The translations under genes and the position numbers were made by a program. A stretch of 64,000 bases of DNA. Origin: Marivita cryptomonadis. Its GTDB lineage: Bacteria; Pseudomonadota; Alphaproteobacteria; Rhodobacterales; Rhodobacteraceae. Below are positions 35,738-44,294 of this stretch, piece by piece; position 1 is the first letter of the stretch; every line of letters begins with the position of its first letter. Below the pieces are notes generated by a model, which searched no databases, was not told where the DNA came from, and worked only from the letters and a program-made list of their open reading frames with translations. The DNA lies in NCBI RefSeq assembly GCF_002115725.1, contig NZ_JFKD01000004.1:1-64000 (forward strand). The letters run 5' to 3'.

Positions 35738-37036
35738 TCAGAGCAGGTGGCGGAGCGGTTGCTCCACCCGGCCTGCGAAATTGGTCAGAAGCTGGATTGC
35801 GGCCTGCGCGTCCAACTGGTCAGCGGCGCAGTCGAGCGTCAATTTCAACCCTTTGCGGCGCTGTGTTATGGTGATGGTGGGCACTACGTCCGTGCCCATG
35901 CCCGCGCTGCGGATCGTTGTGCCGCGCAGATCGCGCAGGATCAGATCAGGTGCGTCGTCGGTTTGTGTCACTTCGGAGAGCGTGCATCCGTCTGGCGTCG
36001 CATAGGTGGTGGACGTGCCGAGCCGCTCAATGGAAACGGTCTGTATATCTGGCAACGACGCGCCCGCCAGCGCTGCGACAAGCGCGTCGGCATCGGCCAG
36101 CCCATGTGCTTCAGCCGCCCAACGTGCAAAACCGGGCAGGGCATCGCCCGAGGTTTTGGCCACAAGATGATGCGCTGCTGCGGCGGCTGTGGCCGTCGCT
36201 TGGGCTGATTTCTGCGGCAGCGCCTTCAACACTTCCAGATCACGTACGTGGTAGGGCTGCGGATGCCCGGCCTCGACCAGCCGCGACAGGTCGAGACCCT
36301 GCTCTTGTGCCAACCTGCGCAGTTTTGGAGAGGCGAGGATACGTCCGTCGCTTGATTGTACGGCGGGTTTAGTGGCTGCGGGTTTTGGCGCTGCCGGTTG
36401 AACCTTGGTCGGTTCAGGTTCGGCAGCAGGGGCCGCTTTGGCTGCACCACCACCTGACGCAACAGAGCGACGTACCAGAGCATCGGGTTTTTCGGCGCTG
36501 ATGATCGCGACCGCTTGCCCCACGGGAACATTCTCTCCGGCCTCGGCCAGAGTTGCGGCAAGATATCCGTCAGTGCCGGCCTCGACCTCCATCGTGCTCT
36601 TGTCAGTCTCCACCTCGAAGAGCACATCGTCGGCCTTGACCACATCGCCGGGGGTCTTTTGCCAACTGACCAACAGGCCGCTGTCCTGCGCCATGCCAAG
36701 CTGCGGCATGGTCACCGATTTACCCTCGGGAAGCGCGTCGGATGTGTCTTCCGGCACGGCGGGGCCAGGTGCCTCGGGCGCGGGGCCCTCGTCATCGGCA
36801 CTGTCCGAGATGCGCGCGATTACAGCTCCGACTTTGACGTCTTCACCCTCGGACGCCGAAACGCCGGTTAGAAAGCCGCTGGCCTGCGCCTCGACCTCCA
36901 TTGTGGCCTTGTCGGTTTCCACCTCGAACAGGGCATCGCCCTTGGTCACCGGTTCGCCGGGGGCCTTGAGCCACGACACGATCTTGCCCGCGTCCTGTGC
37001 CATGCCCAGTTGAGGCATTGTCACATCATGCGGCAT
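35738..37036 (-). CDS. Two-lipoyl-domain E2-like protein with degenerate catalytic domain
   Basis: This 432-residue protein has two lipoyl domains, with lipoyl lysines Lys43 and Lys146, both in an FEVETDK(A/S)TMEVEA context. An Ala/Pro-rich linker follows, then an E3/E1-binding domain near residues 233-268 (ILASPKLRRLAQEQGLDLS). The C-terminal part is too short and lacks the DHRxxxG active site; LTLDCAADQLDAQAAIQLL occupies the corresponding place. It is therefore a lipoyl carrier and scaffold, with catalysis supplied by the E2 at 33405-34286. It overlaps the E1 beta gene by 11 bases. Confidence 0.85.
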   Translation of the reverse strand: MPHDVTMPQLGMAQDAGKIVSWLKAPGEPVTKGDALFEVETDKATMEVEAQASGFLTGVSASEGEDVKVGAVIARISDSADDEGPAPEAPGPAVPEDTSDALPEGKSVTMPQLGMAQDSGLLVSWQKTPGDVVKADDVLFEVETDKSTMEVEAGTDGYLAATLAEAGENVPVGQAVAIISAEKPDALVRRSVASGGGAAKAAPAAEPEPTKVQPAAPKPAATKPAVQSSDGRILASPKLRRLAQEQGLDLSRLVEAGHPQPYHVRDLEVLKALPQKSAQATATAAAAAHHLVAKTSGDALPGFARWAAEAHGLADADALVAALAGASLPDIQTVSIERLGTSTTYATPDGCTLSEVTQTDDAPDLILRDLRGTTIRSAGMGTDVVPTITITQRRKGLKLTLDCAADQLDAQAAIQLLTNFAGRVEQPLRHLL

Positions 37037-38021
37037 GAATCATCTCCCCGGAACACAGCTTGCGCGCCATCTCGACAACGCGGTCGGGTGTCGGAACAGT
37101 GATGTCTTCCAGCGCGGGCGAAAAGGGGATTGGCACGTCCATCGCGCCCATCCGCACCACGGGTGTGTCGAGGTGGTAGAACGCCTTTTCGTTCAGTCGC
37201 GAGGCGATTTCCGATGTGACGCCGTAGCTTTGGTGGCCTTCGTCGATCACGATGGCGCGGCTGGTTTTCTTGACGCTTTTGATCAGCGTCGCTTCATCCA
37301 GCGGGACGATGGTGCGGGGGTCGATCACCTCGGCCTCGATGCCCTCGTTCGACAAGATTGCGGCGGCTTTTTCGGCCACCTGCACCATCGAGGACGTGGC
37401 GATCAGGGTGATGTCGCTACCTTCGCGCTTCACATTCGCCTCGCCGAAGGGGATCAGATATTCCTCTTCCGGCACCGGGGCCTTGTCCTGGTACATCAGC
37501 TTGTCTTCGAAGATCACAACCGGGTTGTTGTCGCGGATCGCAGTCTTCATCAAGCCTTTCGCCTCGTAGGCGGAGGACGGCATGGCAACCTTCAGCCCCG
37601 GTATATGAGACACAAGCGCATGGAGCGATTGCGAGTGCTGCGCGGCAGAGCGCCGGGTTGCGCCCATATTTGTGCGCAAGACCAGCGGCACATTGAGTTT
37701 GCCACCAGACATATAGTGCGTTTTGGCCGCCTGATTGCAAAGCTGGTCCATGATCAGGAAGATGAAATCGCCAAACATCAGATCGACGATCGGACGCGAG
37801 CCGGTCATGGCGGCCCCCACGGCGATGCCCATGAAGCCGGGTTCTGCAATGGGTGTGTCGATGACGCGCTCGGTGCCGAATTCCTCCACCAAACCGGACA
37901 GCACCTTAAAGGGCGTTCCGGCCTCGGCCACGTCTTCGCCCAGCAGGAAAACGGTGGGATCGCGACGCATTTCCTCGGCGATGGCCTCGTTGACGGCCTG
38001 GGACAGGGTGATCTCTCTCAT
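37026..38021 (-). CDS. TPP-dependent dehydrogenase E1 beta subunit (acetoin/pyruvate type)
   Basis: This 331-residue protein is the beta half of a thiamine diphosphate E1. It has MREITLSQAVNEAIAEEMRR, VFLLGEDVAEAG and DLMFGDFIFLIMDQLCNQAAK. The last segment and the length favour the acetoin dehydrogenase (AcoB) branch over pyruvate dehydrogenase. The gene follows E1 alpha after 12 bases. Lipoamide dehydrogenase (E3) is not in this cluster. Confidence 0.9.
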   Translation of the reverse strand: MREITLSQAVNEAIAEEMRRDPTVFLLGEDVAEAGTPFKVLSGLVEEFGTERVIDTPIAEPGFMGIAVGAAMTGSRPIVDLMFGDFIFLIMDQLCNQAAKTHYMSGGKLNVPLVLRTNMGATRRSAAQHSQSLHALVSHIPGLKVAMPSSAYEAKGLMKTAIRDNNPVVIFEDKLMYQDKAPVPEEEYLIPFGEANVKREGSDITLIATSSMVQVAEKAAAILSNEGIEAEVIDPRTIVPLDEATLIKSVKKTSRAIVIDEGHQSYGVTSEIASRLNEKAFYHLDTPVVRMGAMDVPIPFSPALEDITVPTPDRVVEMARKLCSGEMIHAA

Positions 38022-38033
38022 GTCGGTCTCTCC

Positions 38034-39011
38034 TCAGTCCGCGTACACATGCATGTCCACTTCGGACACATCGGGATATTTGGCAGCCTCGGCATAGGCG
38101 ACGGCCTCGGTTGCATCTTTTTCGATCTCGGCATTCATCGCCTCGATCTCGTCTTCGGTGGCGATACCTTCGGCCACCAGATAGGATCGGAAGCGGATGA
38201 TCGGATCGCGGTTTTCCTTCCAGTCCTTCTCTTCGTCCTTGGAGCGGTAGTATTCGCGGTTGATGTCGCCCACGTGGTGGCCGTGATAGCGGTAGGTCTC
38301 CAATTCGATGAAGAACGGGCCTTCGCCCTTGCGACAGCGTGCCACCAGCTTTTGCGTCAATTCATTGACCGCAAGCACATCCTGCCCATCGACCTTGAAC
38401 GCCTCGATTCCAAACGCCTCGGCGCGCGCGGTGATGGAGCCGGCGGCGATTTCCTCTGTCTTGGTGTATTCGGAATAGCCATTGTTTTCGCAGGCATAGA
38501 TCACCGGAAGGTTCCAAAGTGCGGCCATGTTCATGACCTCGTAAAGAAGCCCTTGTGCCGTGGCCCCGTCGCCAAAGAAACAGACGGTGACATCGTCCTT
38601 GCCCAGCAGCTTGGCGCGCAGGGCAGAGCCTGTCGCAATCCCCATGGACCCGCCCACGATGGCGTTGGCCCCAAGATTGCCGTGGCTTTGATCGGCAATA
38701 TGCATCGACCCGCCCTTGCCGCGGCAATAGCCTTCTTCCTTGCCCAGCAATTCGCAGAACATCTCTTTGAAATTCGCGCCCTTGGCGACGCAATGTCCAT
38801 GACCCCGGTGGGTCGATGTGATGCGGTCGTCATCGGTCAACGCCTCGCAGATCCCCACCGCCACGGCTTCTTCACCAGAATACATATGGGTGAGGCCCGG
38901 CATCTTTGCCGACAGGTAAAGCTGGTTCGCGTTGTCCTCGAAGGTGCGGATGCGCATCATCTGGCGATACATACGCAGATAGTCTTCGGTGTTTGTCTTG
39001 GCCTTGGCCAT
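38034..39011 (-). CDS. TPP-dependent dehydrogenase E1 alpha subunit (acetoin/pyruvate type)
   Basis: This 325-residue protein has the thiamine diphosphate motif from GDGA at 147-150 to ENN at 175-177, and the RGHGHCVAKG and YCRGKGGSMHIAD active-site segments. The length equals that of AcoA. I chose ATG at 39011, with GGGAGGG just upstream, over an in-frame start 18 codons earlier. With E1 beta it should cleave a 2-oxo acid or alpha-ketol and pass the acyl group to a lipoyl domain. Whether the substrate is acetoin, pyruvate or a larger compound is open. Confidence 0.9.
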   Translation of the reverse strand: MAKAKTNTEDYLRMYRQMMRIRTFEDNANQLYLSAKMPGLTHMYSGEEAVAVGICEALTDDDRITSTHRGHGHCVAKGANFKEMFCELLGKEEGYCRGKGGSMHIADQSHGNLGANAIVGGSMGIATGSALRAKLLGKDDVTVCFFGDGATAQGLLYEVMNMAALWNLPVIYACENNGYSEYTKTEEIAAGSITARAEAFGIEAFKVDGQDVLAVNELTQKLVARCRKGEGPFFIELETYRYHGHHVGDINREYYRSKDEEKDWKENRDPIIRFRSYLVAEGIATEDEIEAMNAEIEKDATEAVAYAEAAKYPDVSEVDMHVYAD

Positions 39012-39063
39012 CGGTTCCCTCCCAAAGGGGGCAAGGGCGCGCGGCCCCTGCTTCATCTTGCCC

Positions 39064-39096
39064 AATAAACTCCCGCCGGAGGCGTCCCCCGGCGGG
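39064..39096 (-). terminator. Terminator-like stem-loop after the M24 gene
   Basis: On the minus strand, CCCGCCGG and CCGGCGGG (39089-39096 and 39072-39079) form a perfect eight-base-pair GC-rich stem, followed by AGTTTATT. It lies between the M24 gene and E1 alpha. It resembles an intrinsic terminator with a weak T-run and may make the E1 operon partly independent. Confidence 0.5.
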
Positions 39097-39101
39097 GCTG
39101 T

Positions 39102-40400
39102 TCAATACCGGTTGGCGATGGGTAGCTCTTCTGCGGGGAAGAGACTGATCACCTCGCAGCCGGTTTCCGTCACAACGACCTCTTCCTCGATCCGCGCGGC
39201 GGAATAGCCATCGGTGGCGGGGCAGTAGGTTTCGAGCGCGAAGACCATGCCGGTCTGGATCTCCATCGGGTGATCAAGGCTGACCGCGCGGCTGATGATC
39301 GGGCGCTCGTGCAGGGCCAGCCCAAGCCCGTGGCCGAATTGCAGGCCGAAGGCCTGATCCTCGTTGTCGAACCCAAGCGATTGCGCTGTCGGCCAGACCT
39401 CGGCCACCTTGTCGGTCGAGACACCCGGCTTGATCATCGCAATTGAGGCGTCGATCCATTCGCGCGCTTTCTTGTACGCATCATTCTGCGACGGCGTTGC
39501 ACGGCCCACGTTGAACGTGCGGTAATAGCAGGTTCGATAGCCCTGATAGCTTTGCAGAATGTCAAAGAACGCCTGATCACCCGGACGGATCAGTCGGTCG
39601 GTAAAGTTATGCGGGTGTGGATTGCAGCGTTCGCCGGAAATGGCGTTGATCGCCTCGACATCATCCGATCCCATTTCGTAAAGCAGCTTATTGGACATCG
39701 CGACGATGTCGTTCTCGCGCACGCCGGGTTTCAGCTCTTCATAGATCATGTGGTAGACGCCATCGACCATCGCGGCGGCCTGCGTGAGCAACTGGATTTC
39801 GTCCCAGTTCTTGATCTCGCGCGCCGCCAGCATGATCTGCTGACCGTCGACGACGTTGATACCCTCGGCCTTCAGCGCATGGAACATGGCTGTTTCAGCG
39901 TAATCCACACCCACCGGCATGTCGGCCATGCCTGCATCCTTGATCAACTGCGCGATCATCTTGGCATATTTCTGCATCAGGCCGAACTCGGGCGGAATGG
40001 TCCCGCGCATGCCAACCACACCGGCAAGGCAGTGATCCGGCTCCAGCCAATCGGAGTGACGTTTGTGGTGTACCGCAGCCGAACCGAAATCCCAGACATA
40101 AGGGCTGTCGTCGCCGGTCAACAGGCAGAAGCGGCACATCTTGTCCCGTTCCCATTCGCCGATCTTGGTGGCTGTGACATAGCGGATGTTGTTCACGTCG
40201 AACAGCAGCAGCGAACCGGCATTGGAGTTCTGCAAGGATTGCCGGGTACGCGACAGACGGTAGCGGCGCAGACGGTCGTGATCGACGCGGCGTTCGAAAT
40301 CAACCGAGGTGTGGCCCCACGCGGGCAGGCGTTCCCGCCATTCCCAGTTGGGTTCGAGATCCTGCGGCGTGAGCAAGTTGGGCATAAGTGCGCGAGACAT
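39102..40400 (-). CDS. M24-fold metallohydrolase, creatinase/Xaa-Pro peptidase-like, altered metal site
   Basis: This 432-residue protein has the creatinase-type N-terminal domain and the pita-bread M24 catalytic domain. Three of five metal-ligand positions are normal: His357 in GHGLGLALHE, Glu390 in GMVFALE and Glu405 in RIEEEV. Asp280 in FFDILQ supplies the fourth. The fifth, normally Asp in the SDITRTF motif, is Cys291 in RTCYYRTF. The family includes peptidases, creatinase, ectoine hydrolase and the DMSP lyase DddP, so non-peptide chemistry is plausible. The ATG at 40400 follows AAGGAG. It is flanked by a dehydrogenase and the E1 genes, suggesting cleavage of the transported substrate. 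Confidence 0.8.
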   Translation of the reverse strand: MSRALMPNLLTPQDLEPNWEWRERLPAWGHTSVDFERRVDHDRLRRYRLSRTRQSLQNSNAGSLLLFDVNNIRYVTATKIGEWERDKMCRFCLLTGDDSPYVWDFGSAAVHHKRHSDWLEPDHCLAGVVGMRGTIPPEFGLMQKYAKMIAQLIKDAGMADMPVGVDYAETAMFHALKAEGINVVDGQQIMLAAREIKNWDEIQLLTQAAAMVDGVYHMIYEELKPGVRENDIVAMSNKLLYEMGSDDVEAINAISGERCNPHPHNFTDRLIRPGDQAFFDILQSYQGYRTCYYRTFNVGRATPSQNDAYKKAREWIDASIAMIKPGVSTDKVAEVWPTAQSLGFDNEDQAFGLQFGHGLGLALHERPIISRAVSLDHPMEIQTGMVFALETYCPATDGYSAARIEEEVVVTETGCEVISLFPAEELPIANRY

Positions 40401-40465
40401 GAGTAGCTCCTTTCGGGTGCCGCAAGGCGGACCCGGTTTGTTCAATAAATCAGAGGGATGTTGGG

Positions 40466-41275
40466 TTACTTCGTGACCCAGCCGCCGTCGATGGAGATCA
40501 TCTGACCGGTCATGTAGTCGCTGTCGTCAGAGGCAAGGAACGACGCTGTTCCGGTGATGTCATTCGGATACGAGACCCGTTTGATCACCAAATTGTTGGC
40601 GACGATATCGTCGTAGGCCTGACCTTCGCGTTCTTTGAAGCCGATCTCGACAAGGTCTTTGTCCAGCTGTTCCCAAAGTGGCGTCACCACGACACCGGGT
40701 GCGTATCCGTTGACGGTGATGTTGTGCTCTGCCAGCCCAAGCGCGCCGCATTCGGTCAGGGCAAGACAGCCGTATTTCGAGGTGCAATAGACCGTGACAT
40801 CGACCAACGGCTTGCGCGACGCGATAGAGCCCACGTTGATCAGCTTGTAGGGATGATCCTCCATCGGGCCCTGCTTGATCATCTGGCGTGCGGTTTCCTG
40901 CATGCCGAGCCACATCGCCTTGGTGTTGACGTTCATGATCATGTCCCAGTTGTCTTCATCGATATCCATGAAGAACCGGGGCTTGTTCAGGCCAGCATTG
41001 AAAAGACCCACATTGATCGACCCGAACGCCTCGACGGTGGCAGCCACCGCAGCGGCGTTGTCTTCGCGCTTGGTCACGTCCATTTTTACGGCGACCGCCT
41101 TGCCGTTTCCGGCCGCATTGATCCCGTCGGCAACCTTTTGCGCTTCGGCTACGTCAAGATCACCGAGACACACGTTGGCGCCCTGTGCCGCAAAGCTTTC
41201 CGCATTGGCAGCACCCATGCCGCGTGCGGCACCGGTGATCAGGATATTCTTACCTTTGAGGCGATTGGGGTCCAT
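40466..41275 (-). CDS. Short-chain dehydrogenase, butanediol/polyol dehydrogenase-like (copy 1)
   Basis: This 269-residue SDR has TGAARGMG, NAG, a catalytic Ser in NVGSIASRK, YCTSK and the C-terminal DYMTGQMISIDGGW. The PGVVVTPLWEQLDKDL segment resembles butanediol/acetoin and polyol dehydrogenases. The SDR at 44351-45157 shares this segment and the ending, so the two are paralogues on opposite arms of the divergent cluster. It lies ten bases after the fusion regulator gene. It probably oxidises a hydroxyl group of the imported substrate or its cleavage product with NAD. Confidence 0.87.
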   Translation of the reverse strand: MDPNRLKGKNILITGAARGMGAANAESFAAQGANVCLGDLDVAEAQKVADGINAAGNGKAVAVKMDVTKREDNAAAVAATVEAFGSINVGLFNAGLNKPRFFMDIDEDNWDMIMNVNTKAMWLGMQETARQMIKQGPMEDHPYKLINVGSIASRKPLVDVTVYCTSKYGCLALTECGALGLAEHNITVNGYAPGVVVTPLWEQLDKDLVEIGFKEREGQAYDDIVANNLVIKRVSYPNDITGTASFLASDDSDYMTGQMISIDGGWVTK

Positions 41276-41285
41276 GGTTTCCTCC

Positions 41286-43112
41286 CTAAGTGACCTGTTG
41301 TCTCATGAAGTCTTCGGCGCGCGCCTGTGCCCGGTCGAGCGCCTCGCGCGGGGAGACGATCCCGCGCAGCATGTCGTGAAGTTCGTGGCCGCAGATGCGG
41401 ATGATGTCCGAGATTTGCGGGATCGGCGGGCGCGGCCAGAATTGCAGCTCATCGCGCCACGACATCTGGTCGACGAGTTCAAAGATCGGCGACAGGCGCC
41501 GCACTTCTGGGTCAGCGCCGACGGAATAGCGTGGCGCGGTGCGGCTGCCGCTTTGCGCGTACAGCTTTTGCGCGCCCGGCGATGTGAAGGCGACCAGCGC
41601 TTCCACCGTGTCCTCAAGCCGCTCCTCGGCCAGATTTGACGGCACGCAGAAAACATAGCCTCCGACCGGCGCAATCGGCGCGCCTTCGGGGCCATGCGGA
41701 TGGGGCAGGTAGCCTGTGTTGCCATGCGCCGAACAGCTGTCGTCCAGTTCGAAATACGGTGCCAACAGCGTGTAGCCATAGGCCATCGCTACCTTGCCAG
41801 AAGCATAGGGCCGGACCCGTTCGTACCACGACATCGACAGGATGTCGGGTGGCGAGAATTCAAGAAGCTGCATTAGGTAATCCGCCGCAGCAAGAGCGCG
41901 GTCGGTGTTTAGTGCCGGGCGGAACTCGCGCGATCCCAGATGATCCGCATCATAGCCGCCCGCGATTTCGGGCAGGTCGATGATCGGCTGCCCAAAGGCG
42001 GCACAGGTCATCATGAAAGTGTGCCCAAGGGCCGTTCCGCGTGCCGCGTTCCACGCCACGCCATAGCGCCCACGGCGTGGGTCGTGAAAATGACGCGCGG
42101 CGTCGATCACCGCATCTGTCGTGACCGGCGGTTCCAGACCTTCGGATGCAAACCAGTCCTTGCGGTAGAACATCAATTCCGGCGTGGTCTGGCTTGGCAC
42201 ACCGTAGGGGGTTCCGTCCCAATGTGCTGCGCGCCAGCCTGCGGTGTGGAAATCAGCCGGATCAAGCCGGGATACGTCCATCACGTCAGTCAGGGGGCGA
42301 ATGACGCCCTTTTTGATGAACTCGCCCAACCAAGGCAGATCAACCGCGATCAGGTCATAGCGGCTCTTGCTGCGGTCGCTGTTGCGCAAGGCCTCTTCTC
42401 GCAGCCGGTCGATAGAGAAGGCACGCTGATGAATATTGGTGCCGACCAGCTGTTCGAACTGACGCTTGAGGTTGTCCATCACCATGAAGGTCGGATCGCC
42501 ATGTACCAGGATGCGCAATCCGCCTGGCAGTTTCAGAGGCTGTGGAAGTGCGCGGGGTGGGGCGATGGTGGCACGTGCCGCCTGATACGAGCCGCCATAA
42601 TAGTAGTGTTCTGTTTCCTCGGTCTCGGACGCAGTACCGAATGACACCCGCGCCAGCCGCTCGATCCGGTCGGCAACCTGGCTGAACCGGTCCAGCAGAC
42701 GTGGGCTGGGGTGTAGCGAAAAGCTCTTGCCGCTTTTGGTGCGGGGGCGCTGTTCCAGCAGACCTGAATCTTTCAGCTCTGCCAGTTTGCGTGTCGCGGT
42801 GGCATAAGGCACGCCCGCCGCCGCAACCATTGAAGATGGCGACACAAGACGCCCCTCTGAATGACTGTGCAAAAGATGCAGGATCATGTTGAGGTGCGGG
42901 TTGGGCGTGTTCGGTTCGATCGACGCGTCAAGCTCTATGCAAAGCGATGTCAGGAATTCGACCACGCGCGCCAACTCCGGAGCCGCCACCGATGCAGAGA
43001 CGGTGCTGGACCGCTGCAATGGGCGCCGTCCAAAATGGATATCGCTGTGGAGGGCTTCGGACATTTTCGCTTTTTCAAGTGAAGGTTTGCGGGGCTTGGG
43101 CGAGTCGCTCAC
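41286..43112 (-). CDS. Winged-helix regulator fused to a family-1 solute-binding domain
   Basis: This 608-residue protein has no signal peptide. Residues 75-135 form a winged helix (MILHLLHSHSEGRLVSPSSM, PYATATRKLAELKDSGLLEQ). A linker with HYYYGG follows. Residues 197-600 are a complete family-1 extracellular solute-binding protein, with LRILVHGDPTF, YDLIAVDLPWLGEFI, YGVPSQTTPELMFYRKDWF and GGYVFCVPSN. The reading is a cytoplasmic regulator that senses its ligand with a transporter-type receptor, comparable in logic to Escherichia coli SgrR, which uses a different (family 5) receptor. It starts at a GTG with AGGAGA eight bases upstream. It is divergent from an ABC sugar-type operon and precedes the leftward catabolic genes. 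Confidence 0.85.
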   Translation of the reverse strand: MSDSPKPRKPSLEKAKMSEALHSDIHFGRRPLQRSSTVSASVAAPELARVVEFLTSLCIELDASIEPNTPNPHLNMILHLLHSHSEGRLVSPSSMVAAAGVPYATATRKLAELKDSGLLEQRPRTKSGKSFSLHPSPRLLDRFSQVADRIERLARVSFGTASETEETEHYYYGGSYQAARATIAPPRALPQPLKLPGGLRILVHGDPTFMVMDNLKRQFEQLVGTNIHQRAFSIDRLREEALRNSDRSKSRYDLIAVDLPWLGEFIKKGVIRPLTDVMDVSRLDPADFHTAGWRAAHWDGTPYGVPSQTTPELMFYRKDWFASEGLEPPVTTDAVIDAARHFHDPRRGRYGVAWNAARGTALGHTFMMTCAAFGQPIIDLPEIAGGYDADHLGSREFRPALNTDRALAAADYLMQLLEFSPPDILSMSWYERVRPYASGKVAMAYGYTLLAPYFELDDSCSAHGNTGYLPHPHGPEGAPIAPVGGYVFCVPSNLAEERLEDTVEALVAFTSPGAQKLYAQSGSRTAPRYSVGADPEVRRLSPIFELVDQMSWRDELQFWPRPPIPQISDIIRICGHELHDMLRGIVSPREALDRAQARAEDFMRQQVT

Positions 43113-43147
43113 GATCGCGTCTCCTAAAATTGTTCAATATGACGGTT

Positions 43148-43198
43148 TCCGAATATCGGATAAAAATTCATAATGAACAAAAAAATATCCATAATGAA
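43148..43198. promoter_or_regulatory. Divergent control region with inverted and 21-base-spaced direct repeats
   Basis: The 208-base region between the fusion regulator and the binding-protein gene has an AT-rich core. TCCGA at 43148-43152 and TCGGA at 43156-43160 form an inverted repeat. CATAATGAA occurs at 43169-43177 and again at 43190-43198, exactly 21 bases apart. The first copy is part of the palindrome TTCAT-A-ATGAA. These are the best operator candidates for the fusion regulator. Confidence 0.5.
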
Positions 43199-43320
43199 TA
43201 AAAAGGTGCGTTCGTCCGTTCGCTAAATATCGCTGGATACGGGTCAGGTTGCATCGGGAACGCCCGGGCTGGGAGGACAGCTGCAATCGTGCGAATAACA
43301 CCCCTAGGGAGGAAACGACT

Positions 43321-44280
43321 ATGAAAACGACCCTTACAGCAGTTTTGGTTGCATCGACCGCACTTGTTGGCACGGCAATGGCCGAGTCTCATGGCGGCAA
43401 GATGACCATCGGCATCACGCAGAACAACGTGGGCGTCGACAGCTACCAGACCACATACGAAAAGGCCTTCATCGCAGCGACCGAAGCCAACGACATGGTT
43501 GAAGCGGTTGTTCTGGATGCCGGTGGCGACGTGGCGCGTCAGATCGCGCAGATGGAAGACCTGATCCAGCAAGAAGTCGACGCGATCATTATTTGGCCGA
43601 CCAACGGCGAAGCGGTGATCCCGGCCGTGCGCAAGGCGCATAACGCAGGCATTCCTGTCATCGTGACGAACTCGAATATTGCCGAGCAAGGCTTTGACTT
43701 CGTCGCCAGCTTCTCGGGTCCGGACAACATCACCCAAGGTTCGCGCTCTGCCGAGATCATGTGTGACAAGTTCAAGGACATGGGCATCGAAAACGAAGCG
43801 CGCGTTGTGCAGATCTCGGGTCAGCCCGGTTACACAACCGCAATCGAACGCCAGAAGGGCTTTGACGACCGTCTGCCCGAAGTCTGCCCGAACGTGACGC
43901 TTGTGGAAACGCAGCCGGGCGATTGGAACCGCGAAAAATCTCAGCAGGTTATGGAAGCGTTCCTCGTCAAGTATGACGACATCGACGGCGTTTATTCCGG
44001 CGATGACAACATGGGCGTAGGCGCATTGAACGCAGCCAAGGCCGCTGGCCGTGAAGGTATCATCTTCGTTGGTGCCACAAACTTTGCCGTGGGCTACGAA
44101 GCGATGGCCGCGGGCGAATACTGGGGATCGATCTACCAGTCCCCGGTTGACGATGCCGAAGCCGCGCTGAAAACCGCCATCGACGTGCTGAATGGGGAAG
44201 AAGTACCGTTCCTCAACTACTTCGACACGCCGAAGATCACTCAGGACAACATGGGCGATTACACCAAGCCCGTCTTCTGA
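43321..44280 (+). CDS. Ribose-type (CUT2) ABC transporter solute-binding protein
   Basis: This 319-residue periplasmic receptor has a Sec signal peptide (MKTTLTAVLVASTALVGTAM, cleavage near AMA-ES) and a type I periplasmic-binding fold. IGITQNNVGVDSYQTTYEKA, IIIWPTNGEAVIPAVRKAHN and VYSGDDNMGVGAL are characteristic of the RbsB group. GGGAGGAAA precedes the ATG. It is the first gene of the rightward operon with two permeases and an ATPase. The ligand is probably a sugar, polyol or similar small polar compound and cannot be named. Confidence 0.92.
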   Translation: MKTTLTAVLVASTALVGTAMAESHGGKMTIGITQNNVGVDSYQTTYEKAFIAATEANDMVEAVVLDAGGDVARQIAQMEDLIQQEVDAIIIWPTNGEAVIPAVRKAHNAGIPVIVTNSNIAEQGFDFVASFSGPDNITQGSRSAEIMCDKFKDMGIENEARVVQISGQPGYTTAIERQKGFDDRLPEVCPNVTLVETQPGDWNREKSQQVMEAFLVKYDDIDGVYSGDDNMGVGALNAAKAAGREGIIFVGATNFAVGYEAMAAGEYWGSIYQSPVDDAEAALKTAIDVLNGEEVPFLNYFDTPKITQDNMGDYTKPVF

Positions 44281-44294
44281 TCTCCTCCCTGAAT

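Noticed and set aside
37035..39068. A 677-residue open frame on the plus strand across the E1 genes
   Set aside because: It lies wholly opposite the E1 alpha and E1 beta genes, has histidine/arginine/valine-rich composition without domains, and arises from codon bias in GC-rich DNA.
39102..40400. DMSP lyase DddP
   Set aside because: The fold is shared, but the aspartates of DddP are not conserved in the FFDILQ-RTCYYRTF region, and the surrounding genes are not DMSP genes.
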